From Nitrosomonas sp. (lineage in GTDB: Bacteria > Pseudomonadota > Gammaproteobacteria > Burkholderiales > Nitrosomonadaceae): a stretch of DNA of 64,000 nucleotides. The position numbers and the translations under genes were made by a program. The notes under the pieces are model-generated. The model was not told where the DNA came from, did not search any database, and saw only the letters and a program-made list of their open reading frames with translations. Below are positions 8,887 to 17,237 of this stretch, piece after piece; position 1 is the first letter of the stretch, and each line of letters begins with the position of its first letter. The stretch spans positions 1-64,000 of the forward strand of contig JAHBZZ010000012.1 of NCBI GenBank assembly GCA_019635215.1, written 5' to 3'.

Positions 8887-9671
8887 CGGAATCTCCCGGA
8901 TTGCGGCCTGTCCTGTTCACCGATGACGATCTGTTCCCCTGCTTCCAGGCCTGCCACTACCTCGACCTGCAGCCGGTTGCGTACACCGAGCTGCAGTTCA
9001 CGCACCTGCAGTTTCCCCGCATGATCCAGTACACGAATCTGATAGACGTCGGATGGGTCTTCCTGCGCTACCGGAACCAGGGCCTGTACCGGCACGGTCA
9101 GCACGTTGCCGGCATGGGCCACGATGAAGACCACTTGCGCTGTCATCTGCGGCATCAGTTCGCCGTCGTTGTTGTCGACATCGAACAAAACGGTATACTG
9201 CACAGCCTTGGTTCCGGCCGTCGAAGTTTTATTGTGATCACCCCCCGGTGATGACACCGCCTGAGGCGGTGCGGGTAGGATTTGGCGTACGGTACTGCGC
9301 CAACGACGCCGGTCACCGCCCAATGTTGTGAAATAAACCGACATGCCGACTTTGATCTGCCGGATATCCGCTTCGGAAACATCGGTCCAGACGGTCGCCA
9401 GCAGTTGACCCTTCTCGACGGTATCGCCGACCTCGACATGCAGCCGTATGATCTGCCCGGAGACCTGCGCACCGATCTCGACCGATTTCAACGGTTGCAG
9501 TGTGCCGATAGCCGCGACATTGACTTCGATGTCGCTGCGCGCCGCCGGTATCGTCTGATACGCAGCATCGGCATCGTGACGCCACCACACACTGGCACTG
9601 CTCAGCAGAGCGATCAGGAGGCATAACAACAGCCAGCGGTGTTTACGCCGGCCCGATGTGGAAGAAGCCAT
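8880..9671 (-). CDS. macA: MacA-like periplasmic adaptor lacking its alpha-helical hairpin
   Basis: This 263-residue adaptor has an N-terminal anchor (about 12-30), the first half of the lipoyl domain (VSGQIIRLHVEVGDTVEKGQLLAT, 70-93), then directly the beta-barrel entry VWTDVSEADIRQIKVG (94-109) and the membrane-proximal domain. Normal MacA proteins are about 370-390 residues. Between these two segments they carry an alpha hairpin that meets TolC, plus the second lipoyl half. About 120 residues are therefore missing here, in frame, at about 9390-9400. All other parts look intact, and macB and the outer-membrane factor follow in order. The pump may be inactive or may use another adaptor. Confidence 0.85.
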   Translation of the reverse strand: MASSTSGRRKHRWLLLCLLIALLSSASVWWRHDADAAYQTIPAARSDIEVNVAAIGTLQPLKSVEIGAQVSGQIIRLHVEVGDTVEKGQLLATVWTDVSEADIRQIKVGMSVYFTTLGGDRRRWRSTVRQILPAPPQAVSSPGGDHNKTSTAGTKAVQYTVLFDVDNNDGELMPQMTAQVVFIVAHAGNVLTVPVQALVPVAQEDPSDVYQIRVLDHAGKLQVRELQLGVRNRLQVEVVAGLEAGEQIVIGEQDRPQSGRFRW

Positions 9672-9752
9672 TCAATGAAATCTCAGTAATGGTATGCCGG
9701 GCAATATAAAACACGTTTACCCGGAATATTTCCTAGTCCCGTAAAAATTACT

Positions 9753-10109
9753 TTACGATTGAAAGAATGCGATACACAGTATCAACATACTGGTAGTCCC
9801 TGCTCCCATTGCAGCGTAGACTGCCAGACGCGGAAAATAAGGTAACAGCAGAACGATCAATAATCCACCCATCGTCAGAAACCCGAACCACACCACTGTC
9901 CCGACGGCGGCTCCCCATGCCTGGATACAGGGTACGATGGCGAGTATGAGCAGCAACCAACCCAGGCTCCTGAAAAGGTAGCGCCGGCCAACCGGTAATG
10001 CCCGCTGCCCGGTGACCTGTTCGTGGTGCCGCGGCATGGCCAGGCTCAAGCCGGTCATGCCGGCAAAAGCCAGTGTCAGTGTGACGCATACAGCCAGTGC
10101 AACAGACAT
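9753..10109 (-). CDS. DUF3325 family membrane protein
   Basis: This is a small integral membrane protein of about 118 residues with three or four hydrophobic segments (for example SVALAVCVTLTLAFAGMTGLSLA and LLILAIVPCIQAWGAAVGTVVWFGF). I chose the ATG at 10109, preceded by a purine-rich GGGGGG stretch and one base after the PepSY stop, over an upstream in-frame start. DUF3325 proteins are commonly found beside PepSY membrane proteins and siderophore receptors. Their molecular role is not known to me. The gap of 80 bases to macA leaves open whether they share a transcript. Confidence 0.75.
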   Translation of the reverse strand: MSVALAVCVTLTLAFAGMTGLSLAMPRHHEQVTGQRALPVGRRYLFRSLGWLLLILAIVPCIQAWGAAVGTVVWFGFLTMGGLLIVLLLPYFPRLAVYAAMGAGTTSMLILCIAFFQS

Positions 10110-10110
10110 C

Positions 10111-12042
10111 TCACATCCCCCCAGGCATAGTGCTGGCAAAGAGAGTCAGCGTGCAACCGGCTGCCAGGAAAAATGCCCCCTGCCACGCCCGCTTCGGTGC
10201 CTGTACGGAGAAGACCCAGATGATCACGCCGGTATAGGCGACAAAACTGAGTAAGGTGGACGCCAGTACCGCTTCCGCCCTGGCCATCGGCAGCACCAGG
10301 GGCAACAGCATCGCCAATCCGCTGGCGGCAGCGTAACCCCCCAATGTGGCCGCCAGGACACGCATCAGGATGCCGTTACGGTATGCGGCCGGTACCGGCG
10401 CCGCGGCTTTCTGCGGGAAAGCGGCTGGCGCCATGCTGCGGGCTTTGTTGGCCATGATGGCCAACAGCAGACCGAGACCGATGACCGTCAGTTCCACGCC
10501 TGCGCGTTCCCAGTCTCCCTGCAACCCGTAAGTCCATACCTGCTGACCGGTGGTCAGCCCGTTGAGCAGCGGTAATGCCAGGCATAATAATGCCGCCAGT
10601 GACAGTTGTTCCACCCAGGCGGAAGCGACGGGACGGATCGACGCATGCAGCAATGCTGCCAGCCAGACGGCGAAAAAGGTTGCGATTTCCCAGTACGATC
10701 GATCTTCGATACCGACCGGGATCAGCCGGTTACCCCACAGGTAGGCAATGCAGGCGATACACAGCCCAGCGATGACGGCGACGTTGAGTGTTTCGATGAG
10801 ACGGTAGATGCGGCGTGTCTGTGCGCCGAATTCATTGAGCGCTTTCTGCCGCCGCTTGACCATGAACAAAATTGAGCCGGTTGCGATCATGACCGCACCG
10901 GCAAGTCCGCAGAGGAAATAGAGCCATCGGATGGTGTCACCGCCGAATCGCGCCATGTGCAAGGTGCCCATGACACGTTGGACGGCTTGCGCACCGCCGC
11001 CGCGATGTTCGCCCGGCAATTGGACATCCAGGATTGCTCCGCTGATGCCGTCGAAGATCACGCTCCCTCCACCGGGGGGCAGCAGGTATTGTTCGCTTTC
11101 TACTGCGTCGACAAGACCGAAAACCCGCACCGAGGCGCTGCTGTCGCCCGGATGGGTGACGGAAACGAAGCTGGCCGGTCTGTCCAGTCTCGTCTCGGTG
11201 GTCAGCAGCAGTTGATCCAGCGAGACCACCTGGGCTTCGATATGGGTTTCTGCACGGGGCGCCGGCCGGGACAGTAACTGGGAGAAATAGACCTCTTTAC
11301 TCGAATAATGTGCGAATATGCCCGCCGGCATATAGAGCGTGTAGAAAATCACGAGCCCGGTATAGACGATCATGAACTGGAAAGGCAGCGTCAGCACTGA
11401 GGCGACATTATGCGCATCGAGCCAGGATCGCTGGCCTTTCTTCGGGCGAAAGGTGAAGAAGTCCTTGAAAATACGTTTGTGGATGACGACACCGCTGACC
11501 AATGCGGCCAGCATGACCATGGTAAAGAATCCCACCAGCCAGATACCGGCTTCTCCGGCATGAAATTCGAAGTGCATATGCACGAAATGGTGGCCGCCTT
11601 CGGTTTCGCGCCCGATTGTTTTATCCAGTGCCTCACCCGTTACCGGATCGAGCCGTGCCTGCTGAAGTTCGGATTCTTCGTCTTCCTGCCAGAATACACC
11701 GACGGCTGAATCGAATTCGCCCGGTAATTCAATACCCCAGAATTCACCGCGCGGCATGGCTTGTTGCAGGTAAGTCTGGGCCAGGCGGACGGCTTGCGCT
11801 CGCTCGGTACCGGTTGATATCACTTCTGCCGCAGGCGGTTGTTCCGGTTTCATCCAGCGGGTGATGGGATCGTCGAATACGCCCAGTGTACCGGTCAGGA
11901 AGATGACAAACAGTACCCATCCCGCCCATAGACCACCCCAGGTGTGCAGCCAGGTCATACATTGACGGAAGCCACGGACAAAGGGATTGGATTTGATAAC
12001 GGTAGTTGCAGTATTCACCACAATTTCAGAATCAGGATTCAT
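10111..12042 (-). CDS. PepSY-associated membrane protein, PiuB/FoxB-like
   Basis: This 643-residue inner-membrane protein begins with a cytoplasmic tail, then a helix (WLHTWGGLWAGWVLFVIFLTGTLGVFDD) typical of PepSY_TM proteins. A large periplasmic PepSY region follows (about 55-150). Paired helices with conserved histidines come next (HFVHMHFEFHAGEAGIWLVGF, WLDAHNVASVLTLPF), then a second periplasmic part, and six or more C-terminal helices. Relatives (FoxB, FpvG, PiuB) take part in reductive release of iron from siderophores at the inner membrane. DUF3325 follows immediately. A degenerate receptor tail lies 29 bases upstream, so the gene once followed its own TonB receptor. Confidence 0.9.
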   Translation of the reverse strand: MNPDSEIVVNTATTVIKSNPFVRGFRQCMTWLHTWGGLWAGWVLFVIFLTGTLGVFDDPITRWMKPEQPPAAEVISTGTERAQAVRLAQTYLQQAMPRGEFWGIELPGEFDSAVGVFWQEDEESELQQARLDPVTGEALDKTIGRETEGGHHFVHMHFEFHAGEAGIWLVGFFTMVMLAALVSGVVIHKRIFKDFFTFRPKKGQRSWLDAHNVASVLTLPFQFMIVYTGLVIFYTLYMPAGIFAHYSSKEVYFSQLLSRPAPRAETHIEAQVVSLDQLLLTTETRLDRPASFVSVTHPGDSSASVRVFGLVDAVESEQYLLPPGGGSVIFDGISGAILDVQLPGEHRGGGAQAVQRVMGTLHMARFGGDTIRWLYFLCGLAGAVMIATGSILFMVKRRQKALNEFGAQTRRIYRLIETLNVAVIAGLCIACIAYLWGNRLIPVGIEDRSYWEIATFFAVWLAALLHASIRPVASAWVEQLSLAALLCLALPLLNGLTTGQQVWTYGLQGDWERAGVELTVIGLGLLLAIMANKARSMAPAAFPQKAAAPVPAAYRNGILMRVLAATLGGYAAASGLAMLLPLVLPMARAEAVLASTLLSFVAYTGVIIWVFSVQAPKRAWQGAFFLAAGCTLTLFASTMPGGM

Positions 12043-12070
12043 TTTAGAAAAATCTATTTAGATTGAAACA

Positions 12071-12121
12071 TCAAAACATTATGCTGGAAGAAAATGCGGC
12101 TATTTTTGGATTGGGTAATCG
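12071..12121 (-). pseudogene. C-terminal remnant of a second TonB-dependent receptor
   Basis: Sixteen codons and a stop read LPNPKIAAFSSSIMF at the end, matching the receptor tail at 135-170 (VPRTVAFSASMMF). Flanking bases also match: both copies carry AAAATCTATTTAGATT between receptor stop and PepSY start. An in-frame TAA two codons upstream ends the visible homology. The rest of the receptor is gone and replaced by the VOC pseudogene region. Confidence 0.75.
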
Positions 12122-12145
12122 GAATTAAAACACTGTGCTATTGGT

Positions 12146-12536
12146 TCAGATACTGAAACAAGCAGAATACCGTATCGTCAGGTCATTGCAGACTGCAAAT
12201 TGCCCGGTGTCGGGAATACCCTGTGGCCCTATCACGATATTTCCGCCGTTATTTTTAATAACGCCTATCGTTTCATTTATATTTGTAACGGTAAAATAAG
12301 TGTTTCAATATGAGGCGGAACATTCGCATTCTTCATTTCATTGGGTATCAGGAAAAGGCCGCCAACGCCGCCACCGTCGATTGTGCTGATCATGTATAAG
12401 TGCCGCCGCAATGCATAGGGGTTTCAGTGTATTGCCAGCCGAAAACTTTTTGATAAAAAACCTTCGTTCCTTCCGGGTCAGGAGTTACAAAATCAATCCA
12501 GCAAAAATTCCCGGCGATTAATTCTTGGTTTGACAT
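12146..12536 (-). pseudogene. VOC (glyoxalase/bleomycin-resistance) family protein, frameshifted
   Basis: From an ATG at 12536 the frame reads MSNQELIAGNFCWIDFVTPDPEGTKVFYQKVFGWQY and ends at a TGA near residue 48. Homology continues in a second frame (STIDGGGVGGLFLIPNEMKN ... VPPHIETL), and then in a third (TVTNINETIGVIKNNGGNIVIGPQGIPDTGQFAV). This is the usual order of a two-module VOC protein, so at least two single-base indels have broken it. The original substrate is unknown. It ends 24 bases from the receptor remnant. Confidence 0.8.
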
Positions 12537-12551
12537 GTCCATAATTCTTTA

Positions 12552-13031
12552 GGGTCTGTTGACATTTCACATAGGTAGCCACAGATACCCACATGCCATG
12601 GCAACCATACTCTCAAAATTTCTCTTCAGTTTGTCATATCGCGTAGCCACTGCCCGGTACTGTTTTATCCGGGCAAAGACGTTTTCTACCAAATGCCGGT
12701 ATCGGTACAATCCCCAATCCATATCTGCCGTTACCCCTTACCGAATTGCGCTTCCTTGGTATCACAGTTTTGGCTCTTTTCTTTACGATCTGATCACGTA
12801 TAAACTCACTGTCATAACCCTTATCCGCTACAATCGTTTGTGCATCAGGTAACTTGACAATGAGCTGCGGTGTGCTGCAGAACAGTCGTTAACTTCGCCA
12901 CCGGTGATTCCAAACTCAACAGTAAGCATCATTCGGGGCATCTCAAACTCGTTTTGTTGGTAGTATAAGAACCCCAATATTACGGGTTTGTTTTTATCTA
13001 TAAAATACTTATCTCTAAACGTCAACAGACC
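12552..13031 (-). mobile_element. Internally deleted IS5-family element
   Basis: Inverted ends GGGTCTGTTGAC (12552) and GTCAACAGACC (to 13031) bound about 480 bases. TTA stands on both sides (12549-12551 and 13032-13034), fitting a three-base target duplication. Inside, on the minus strand, are pieces of an IS5-type transposase in two or more frames: TGGEVNDCSAAPQL, then IVADKGYDSEFIRDQIVKKR, then RHLVENVFARIKQYRAVATRYDKL near the end. The N-terminal half is missing, and frameshifts lie near 12710 and 12870. It cannot encode an active enzyme. Confidence 0.75.
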
Positions 13032-13034
13032 TTA

Positions 13035-13256
13035 AAGAACTGGATGTTACCGAAAACCTCATCGAGGCGGTTGAAAGATCGGCCAATTGCGTGCCAACGG
13101 CGAAACTGTCCAGGGTTATCTGGCGTAGCAGAGGTATCACAGCACCTATACCGCCATCGCCATCATCCAGATGCGTTGTCTCGCACTATGACTCAAAATC
13201 TCGTGACGAGACTATCTAAGGTATGAAGTTTTTTACAGAAATAAATATGTAATTGC
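13035..13256. other. Unassigned stretch between IS remnant and DUF1328 gene
   Basis: Short open frames on the plus strand (for example at 13044-13226) match nothing I recognise. One alternative frame gives YHSTYTAIAIIQMRCLAL with stops around it, which looks like a decayed coding sequence. No promoter or repeat was identified. Confidence 0.3.
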
Positions 13257-13424
13257 TTAAATCGGTGGTGTTCTTCTTCCTAACAAAAAAAAGACAATAG
13301 CCAAGATCAGACCAGCAAGAAACAGGACTTTAGCTGCCCACACAAGGGTGCCCGCAATACCGGTAAAACCCAGAATGGCAGCAATTATGGCAATAATGAA
13401 GAAAGTTAAAGCCAGATTAAACAT
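13257..13424 (-). CDS. DUF1328 / UPF0391 small membrane protein
   Basis: This is a 55-residue protein made almost wholly of two hydrophobic helices (LALTFFIIAIIAAILGFTGIAG and VLFLAGLILAIVFFLLG), the pattern of the UPF0391 (YtjA) family. I chose the ATG at 13424 because GGAGG lies eight bases upstream and the length then fits the family. The function is unknown; relatives are often found among envelope-stress genes. The coiled-coil gene next upstream reads in the same direction. Confidence 0.85.
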   Translation of the reverse strand: MFNLALTFFIIAIIAAILGFTGIAGTLVWAAKVLFLAGLILAIVFFLLGRRTPPI

Positions 13425-13478
13425 GATCATATCCTCCATTATGTGAATCTACGTTAGCTTGAGTGGATAAGCCACGTT

Positions 13479-13769
13479 TTATTTGAATTTGGAAAAGAAA
13501 TCTGAAAAATTATTACTGACTACTTGCCATTTTTCTTCTGCTTCGTCTTTGATATCTTCCCAGAGATCTTCTGATTTATCTGCTAGCTGATCCAGATAAT
13601 TAGAGAGTTCAGCCCGTTTTTTATCTATTTCTTCAATTTGCTTATTGAATTCGAGTCTTCCATCGGCAGCTAGATTTTTTCCTTTTGCTTTTAGTAAATC
13701 GATCTGAGCCTCCCATTCTTTCAATTGAGCTTCAGCTTTTTTTATGTAGGCTTCTCTATTACTATCCAT
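13479..13769 (-). CDS. Coiled-coil protein, hypothetical
   Basis: This is a 96-residue, highly charged protein with no signal peptide. Its heptad-like spacing of Leu, Ile and Ala over residues 8-85 (AEAQLKEWEAQIDLLKAKG, LSNYLDQLADKSEDLWEDIKD) predicts one long coiled coil. The end is aromatic (FSDFFSKF). It resembles small coiled-coil proteins annotated as stress related in cyanobacteria and proteobacteria, but I cannot assign a function. A clear ribosome site (AAAAGGAG) precedes the ATG. It lies 54 bases upstream of the DUF1328 gene and may share its transcript. Confidence 0.7.
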   Translation of the reverse strand: MDSNREAYIKKAEAQLKEWEAQIDLLKAKGKNLAADGRLEFNKQIEEIDKKRAELSNYLDQLADKSEDLWEDIKDEAEEKWQVVSNNFSDFFSKFK

Positions 13770-13888
13770 AATGGATTACTCCTTTTAAGTTGAAAAGAAC
13801 AACATCATTACTCATTACATCGATAAAAACCGATGGTATAAGAATATTTTTTGCTCAGTGATCTTAAAACACTTCTTCATTCTTCTAA

Positions 13889-14728
13889 GAGTCTGTTCAA
13901 AGTCTTTTAAGTAGAAGGGCCAAGAAGGCGAGGTGAATGAACTGCAAACTGGTGTTGAGCCAGCGTTCGCAGTTCTTCCACAATCTTCTATTCTTTTCCA
14001 GCCAGGCAAAGCTACGCTCGACGATCCATCGCTTAGGCATGACCTTGAAGGTATGTAATTCACAGCGTTTGGCGATCTGTACCTGCACATGCTCACCCAG
14101 GATTTCGCGTACACCTTGTACAAAGGGTTGGCCCACATAACCACTGTCGCACAACACGCTTTGCACCCGCTCAAGCCCAGGTTTACAGCGACCCAGCGCC
14201 TGTAGCGCTCCTTTGCGATCGGTTACCTCGGCCGTGCTCACTGCCACAGCATGTGGTAACCCTTGGGTGTCCACTGCGATGTGGCGCTTGATGCCTGAAA
14301 CCTTCTTGCCCGCGTCGTAGCCTTTCCAGGTCGCTGTGTCAGTGTTCTTGACGCTCTGCGCGTCCACGATCAAGAGCGTGCTGCAGGCGTTGCGCCCCCG
14401 TTTCTCTCGGGCCGCGCCAACCTGATTTTTTTAATGCCTGCTCCAGCAGTAGCTGCCTTCACGGGGCTCACTCCAGATGGTCCAGTACGAGTGCACTGTG
14501 CGCCATTTGGGAAAATCACTGGGCAGTGCACGCCACTGGCAACCCGTGCGTAACAGATACAGTACCGCGCAGAACACCTCGTACAGATCTACTTTGCGTG
14601 GCGCTGTCTTCTTGCGGGCACTCTCCAGCAACAGCTGGATCTCCTCAAACTGTTCGCGCTTGATATCGCTTGGGTAACTTTTTCTCATCTCATAAGTTTC
14701 CCATAATCCAGAGACTTTGAACAGGTTC
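13889..14728 (-). mobile_element. IS5-family insertion sequence, 840 bases, with TAA target duplication
   Basis: The ends are GAGTCTGTTCAAAGTCT at 13889 and, inverted, GAACCTGTTCAAAGTCT at 14728. TAA flanks both sides (13886-13888 and 14729-14731), as expected for this family. It encodes a two-frame transposase on the minus strand. It is almost complete, in contrast to the remnant at 12552-13031. Confidence 0.9.
13897..14688 (-). pseudogene. IS5-family transposase in two frames, probably broken
   Basis: The first frame (14688-14431) gives the N-terminal domain, MRKSYPSDIKREQFEEIQ through GCQWRALPSDFPKW. The second (to 13897) gives the DDE domain with DAQSVKNTDTA, GIKRHIAVDTQGLPH and WIVERSFAWLEKNRRLWKN. 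A run of seven T on the plus strand (14426-14432) is the sort of slippery site where such elements shift frame. However, the first frame reads SYCWSRH and a stop instead of the usual LLEQALKK, which appears in another frame. One base seems lost before the slip site, so the product is likely inactive. Confidence 0.7.
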
Positions 14729-14731
14729 TAA

Positions 14732-15244
14732 GCGTAAGCATTGATAGGTTTTATTTATACTTAGGCATATGAATCACGTAAAATGAAACATCTTTTTGCA
14801 GATGATAACTATTTGCTATCCATGAATATCCCCCCAACCCGCGTGGTAATCAGATCCGATAAGCGATTGGACAATGGATAATAAGGATTAATTCAATTCG
14901 TATTTACAAATAAATCTCAGAAAAATTTATATGTAAGAAAGTGTATTGATCTGTCCCGGCTTTTTCGATAAAAGCACATCTAGTAACAAATGAACCCTGA
15001 TAACCCTCTATTGCTTTCTCAGATCGGTAATGTTTGTCTGCACATTATGTTGAGATGGCATAACGAAAAATTGTTCCACAATTTTCCAAGACTCGGTGTA
15101 CTGTTTCCAATGCACCACGGTGTTCTATTCGGCGTACTACCGTAACTAACCTGAGTTCGGGATAAGAAAAGAAGAGGTGGACGTCTGCCTTTTTGCGTAA
15201 GATTGTGTTTCTACACATCAATCAATCGCACCAAAGAGACGCCC
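14732..15244. other. AT-rich intergenic region without a gene
   Basis: About 510 bases between two mobile elements hold no credible open frame on either strand. The last 30 bases precede the IS982-like start codon and may be its leader. No tRNA-end repeat or other attachment site was seen here. Confidence 0.5.
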
Positions 15245-15346
15245 ATGGACAGTTTAACCGAGCTTTTCTGCCATATGGATGATTTTTGTCACCTGTTCGA
15301 GCCCGCTTAGAGCACCGCCTTCTGGAAACGGGGGCAAAAAAGCGTA
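15245..15346 (+). pseudogene. N-terminal fragment of an IS982-family transposase
   Basis: The frame from the ATG at 15245 reads MDSLTELFCHMDDFCHLFEPA, which matches the start of IS982-type transposases. A one-base loss near 15309 shifts it, and the sequence goes on in another frame as EHRLLETGAKKRM. It is then cut at 15347 by the end of an IS3-family element. No continuation is seen on the far side at 18000. Confidence 0.65.
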
Positions 15347-15400
15347 TGGAGTTGCCCCCTTTTGACGGAGACATTATGTTCTGTTTAAAGGAGAAGAAAT

Positions 15401-15721
15401 ATGACACAAAACTCCAAGCCAGCCTACCCGGCGGAGTTTCGGCAACAGATGGTGGAATTGGTGGCATTAGGCAGATGTCCCAAGCAGTTATCGAAGGAAT
15501 TTGGTTGCCATTACACATCGATACAAACCTGGTGTCGTGCAGCAGGTATTCGATATCAACCTAACCAGATAACTGCCACGGCCACGGCATATAGTGGCGC
15601 ACCCTTGAATTCTAACGAACGTCAGGAGCTGATGGAATTGCGCAAGAAGCTCAGGCGCGTGGAGATGGAGCGCGACATATTGGCAAAGGCTACGGCCTGG
15701 TTTGCAAACAACAAAGACTGA
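15401..15721 (+). CDS. IS3-family transposase OrfA (element A)
   Basis: This 106-residue protein has a helix-turn-helix (FRQQMVELVALGRCPKQLSKEFGCHYTSIQTWCRAAG, about 13-48) and a C-terminal leucine-zipper region (ELMELRKKLRRVEMERDILAKA, about 76-97). OrfA binds the element ends and joins OrfB by frameshifting near its 3' end. GGAG lies eight bases before the ATG. It looks intact, but its OrfB partner is broken, so it cannot mobilise the element alone. Confidence 0.92.
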   Translation: MTQNSKPAYPAEFRQQMVELVALGRCPKQLSKEFGCHYTSIQTWCRAAGIRYQPNQITATATAYSGAPLNSNERQELMELRKKLRRVEMERDILAKATAWFANNKD

Positions 15722-15919
15722 TTGGGAAGGTGTACCAATTAATCAAGGCAAACCGGGCACAATTTCCGGCCCGAATTCTATGTGAGACACTGGGTGTATC
15801 GCACAGCGGTTACTATGACTGAGCTAAGCGTGCACCAAGCCAGCGAGCCGTTGCCAACTGCCGATTGACCGAGCAGATCATGGCCATACATCACACAAGC
15901 GATTTCACGTATGGCCGTC

Positions 15920-17237
15920 TGAATCGGCCTGATTTTTCCGGAGACTTTTTAGTTTGAGTCAAGCAGCATCAGCTGACTCTTCCAGTTGGCGATAATATGC
16001 CATTTCAAATTCAGCCGGCGGAATATTTCCAATCGGTTCCAGTAATCGGCGATTGTTGAACCAGTCAACCCATTCGAGGGTGGCAAATTCGACTTCATCA
16101 CTATTGCGCCATGGACCGCGATGTCGAATAACTTCTGTCTTGTATAATCCGTTAATCGTTTCAGCCATTGCATTGTCATAAGAATCGGCCGACACACTAC
16201 CAAACAGAAGCTATCAATATTGGCTTCTACCAGACGTTCTGTATAGAATCGACAGATATGCTGATTGCCTCTATCACTGTGGTGAATCAACCCGCCGCTT
16301 CCCACGTCGTGCCCATAACGCCTGCTCCTCCAATGCATCGAGCACCAGATCTCGTATGCAATGATCGACTGACTCGCTAACCAACAATAAATCGAGCAAA
16401 ACATCGGTAATAAAAGCCACATAAACAAATCCCGTCCAAGTTGCAACAAACGTACTGCTCCGCCACCCAATAGCGCTGATTCGGGCGCATTGCTACAAAT
16501 TGCCGATTAACTTTTATCCCGTTGGCCGGTCAAGCAATTCATCTGCAATCGTTGTCCAGCGCTATCGCGTTCGACGCCTTGTATTCCAAGCTTCTTCATC
16601 AGCCGCTCGACTGTACAACGCGCAACGCGAATGCCTTTCACAACAGTTGTCGCCAGACTTTGTTGGCGCCGTAGACTTTAAAGTTGCTGTCCCATACTGC
16701 TGTATCTCTCCTTCAAGCGCTTTTGTCTCGTTTGAGTGCGATCGGGTAGTCGATTAGGATCTCGTTCACGAGCCTTGTGTTCGTAGTAACCTCGACGGGC
16801 AATCTGAATTTGCTTGCAGATCGGCTCGACCGCGGCGCTCCCTGTGTTGATCGACAAATACCATTGTCATTTCGGTCGGCGGTCGAGCCCGCCTGGGCAA
16901 AATAAGCAGACGCCTTGCGCACATCTCATTTGCCCGCCGAACTCACGATTCTCGCGGCTCCAGTTGTTTGAGTCTCTCTCTCGTTCCGTGGTTGACATGC
17001 CTCCTCGAATACCTTTGATCAGTTTCTGATTGTCGTACCATTTTAGCAGCGTCTCAGCACTACAACCGATCTTGGATGCTATCGATTCCAGTGCTGCCCA
17101 CTGCGACGCATACTCGCCTTGCTGTTCTCCCAATAGCCGGACAGCTCGTTCCCGTACTTCCGGTGAATATCTCATTTGTTTTTTCATTACTCTATCCTCT
17201 CAAGAAATAGAGTCTCCGGCAATCCCGGGCCGATTCA
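15920..17237 (-). mobile_element. IS3-family element B, inserted in element A with GTC duplication
   Basis: The ends TGAATCGGCC (15920) and GGCCGATTCA (to 17237) are inverted copies, and CCGGAGACT recurs just inside both. GTC stands directly outside each end (15917-15919 and 17238-17240), a three-base duplication usual for IS3. The element is 1318 bases and reads on the minus strand. A detached copy of its 3' end is at 40370-40485. Confidence 0.92.
15959..17187 (-). pseudogene. IS3-family transposase (element B), multiple frameshifts
   Basis: OrfA starts at 17187 with MKKQMRYSPEVRERAVRLLGEQQGEYASQW and loses its frame after about residue 50. A neighbouring frame gives MRKASAYFAQAGSTADR, the usual OrfA end. 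OrfB is spread over several frames, with SADSYDNAMAETINGLYKTEVI and the tail LEPIGNIPPAEFEMAYYRQLEES clear at 16195-15959. There are at least three frame breaks, so the enzyme is dead, although the element ends and the target duplication are sharp. Confidence 0.85.

Noticed and set aside
5487-9671. Type I secretion or siderophore biosynthesis genes
   Set aside because: The ABC protein has MacB architecture (ATPase first, FtsX-like permease). No peptide synthetase or siderophore synthetase genes are near.
14732-15244. Left attachment site of the tRNA-Leu element
   Set aside because: No copy of the tRNA-Leu 3' end was seen here or elsewhere between 12000 and 18000. The left border is unknown.
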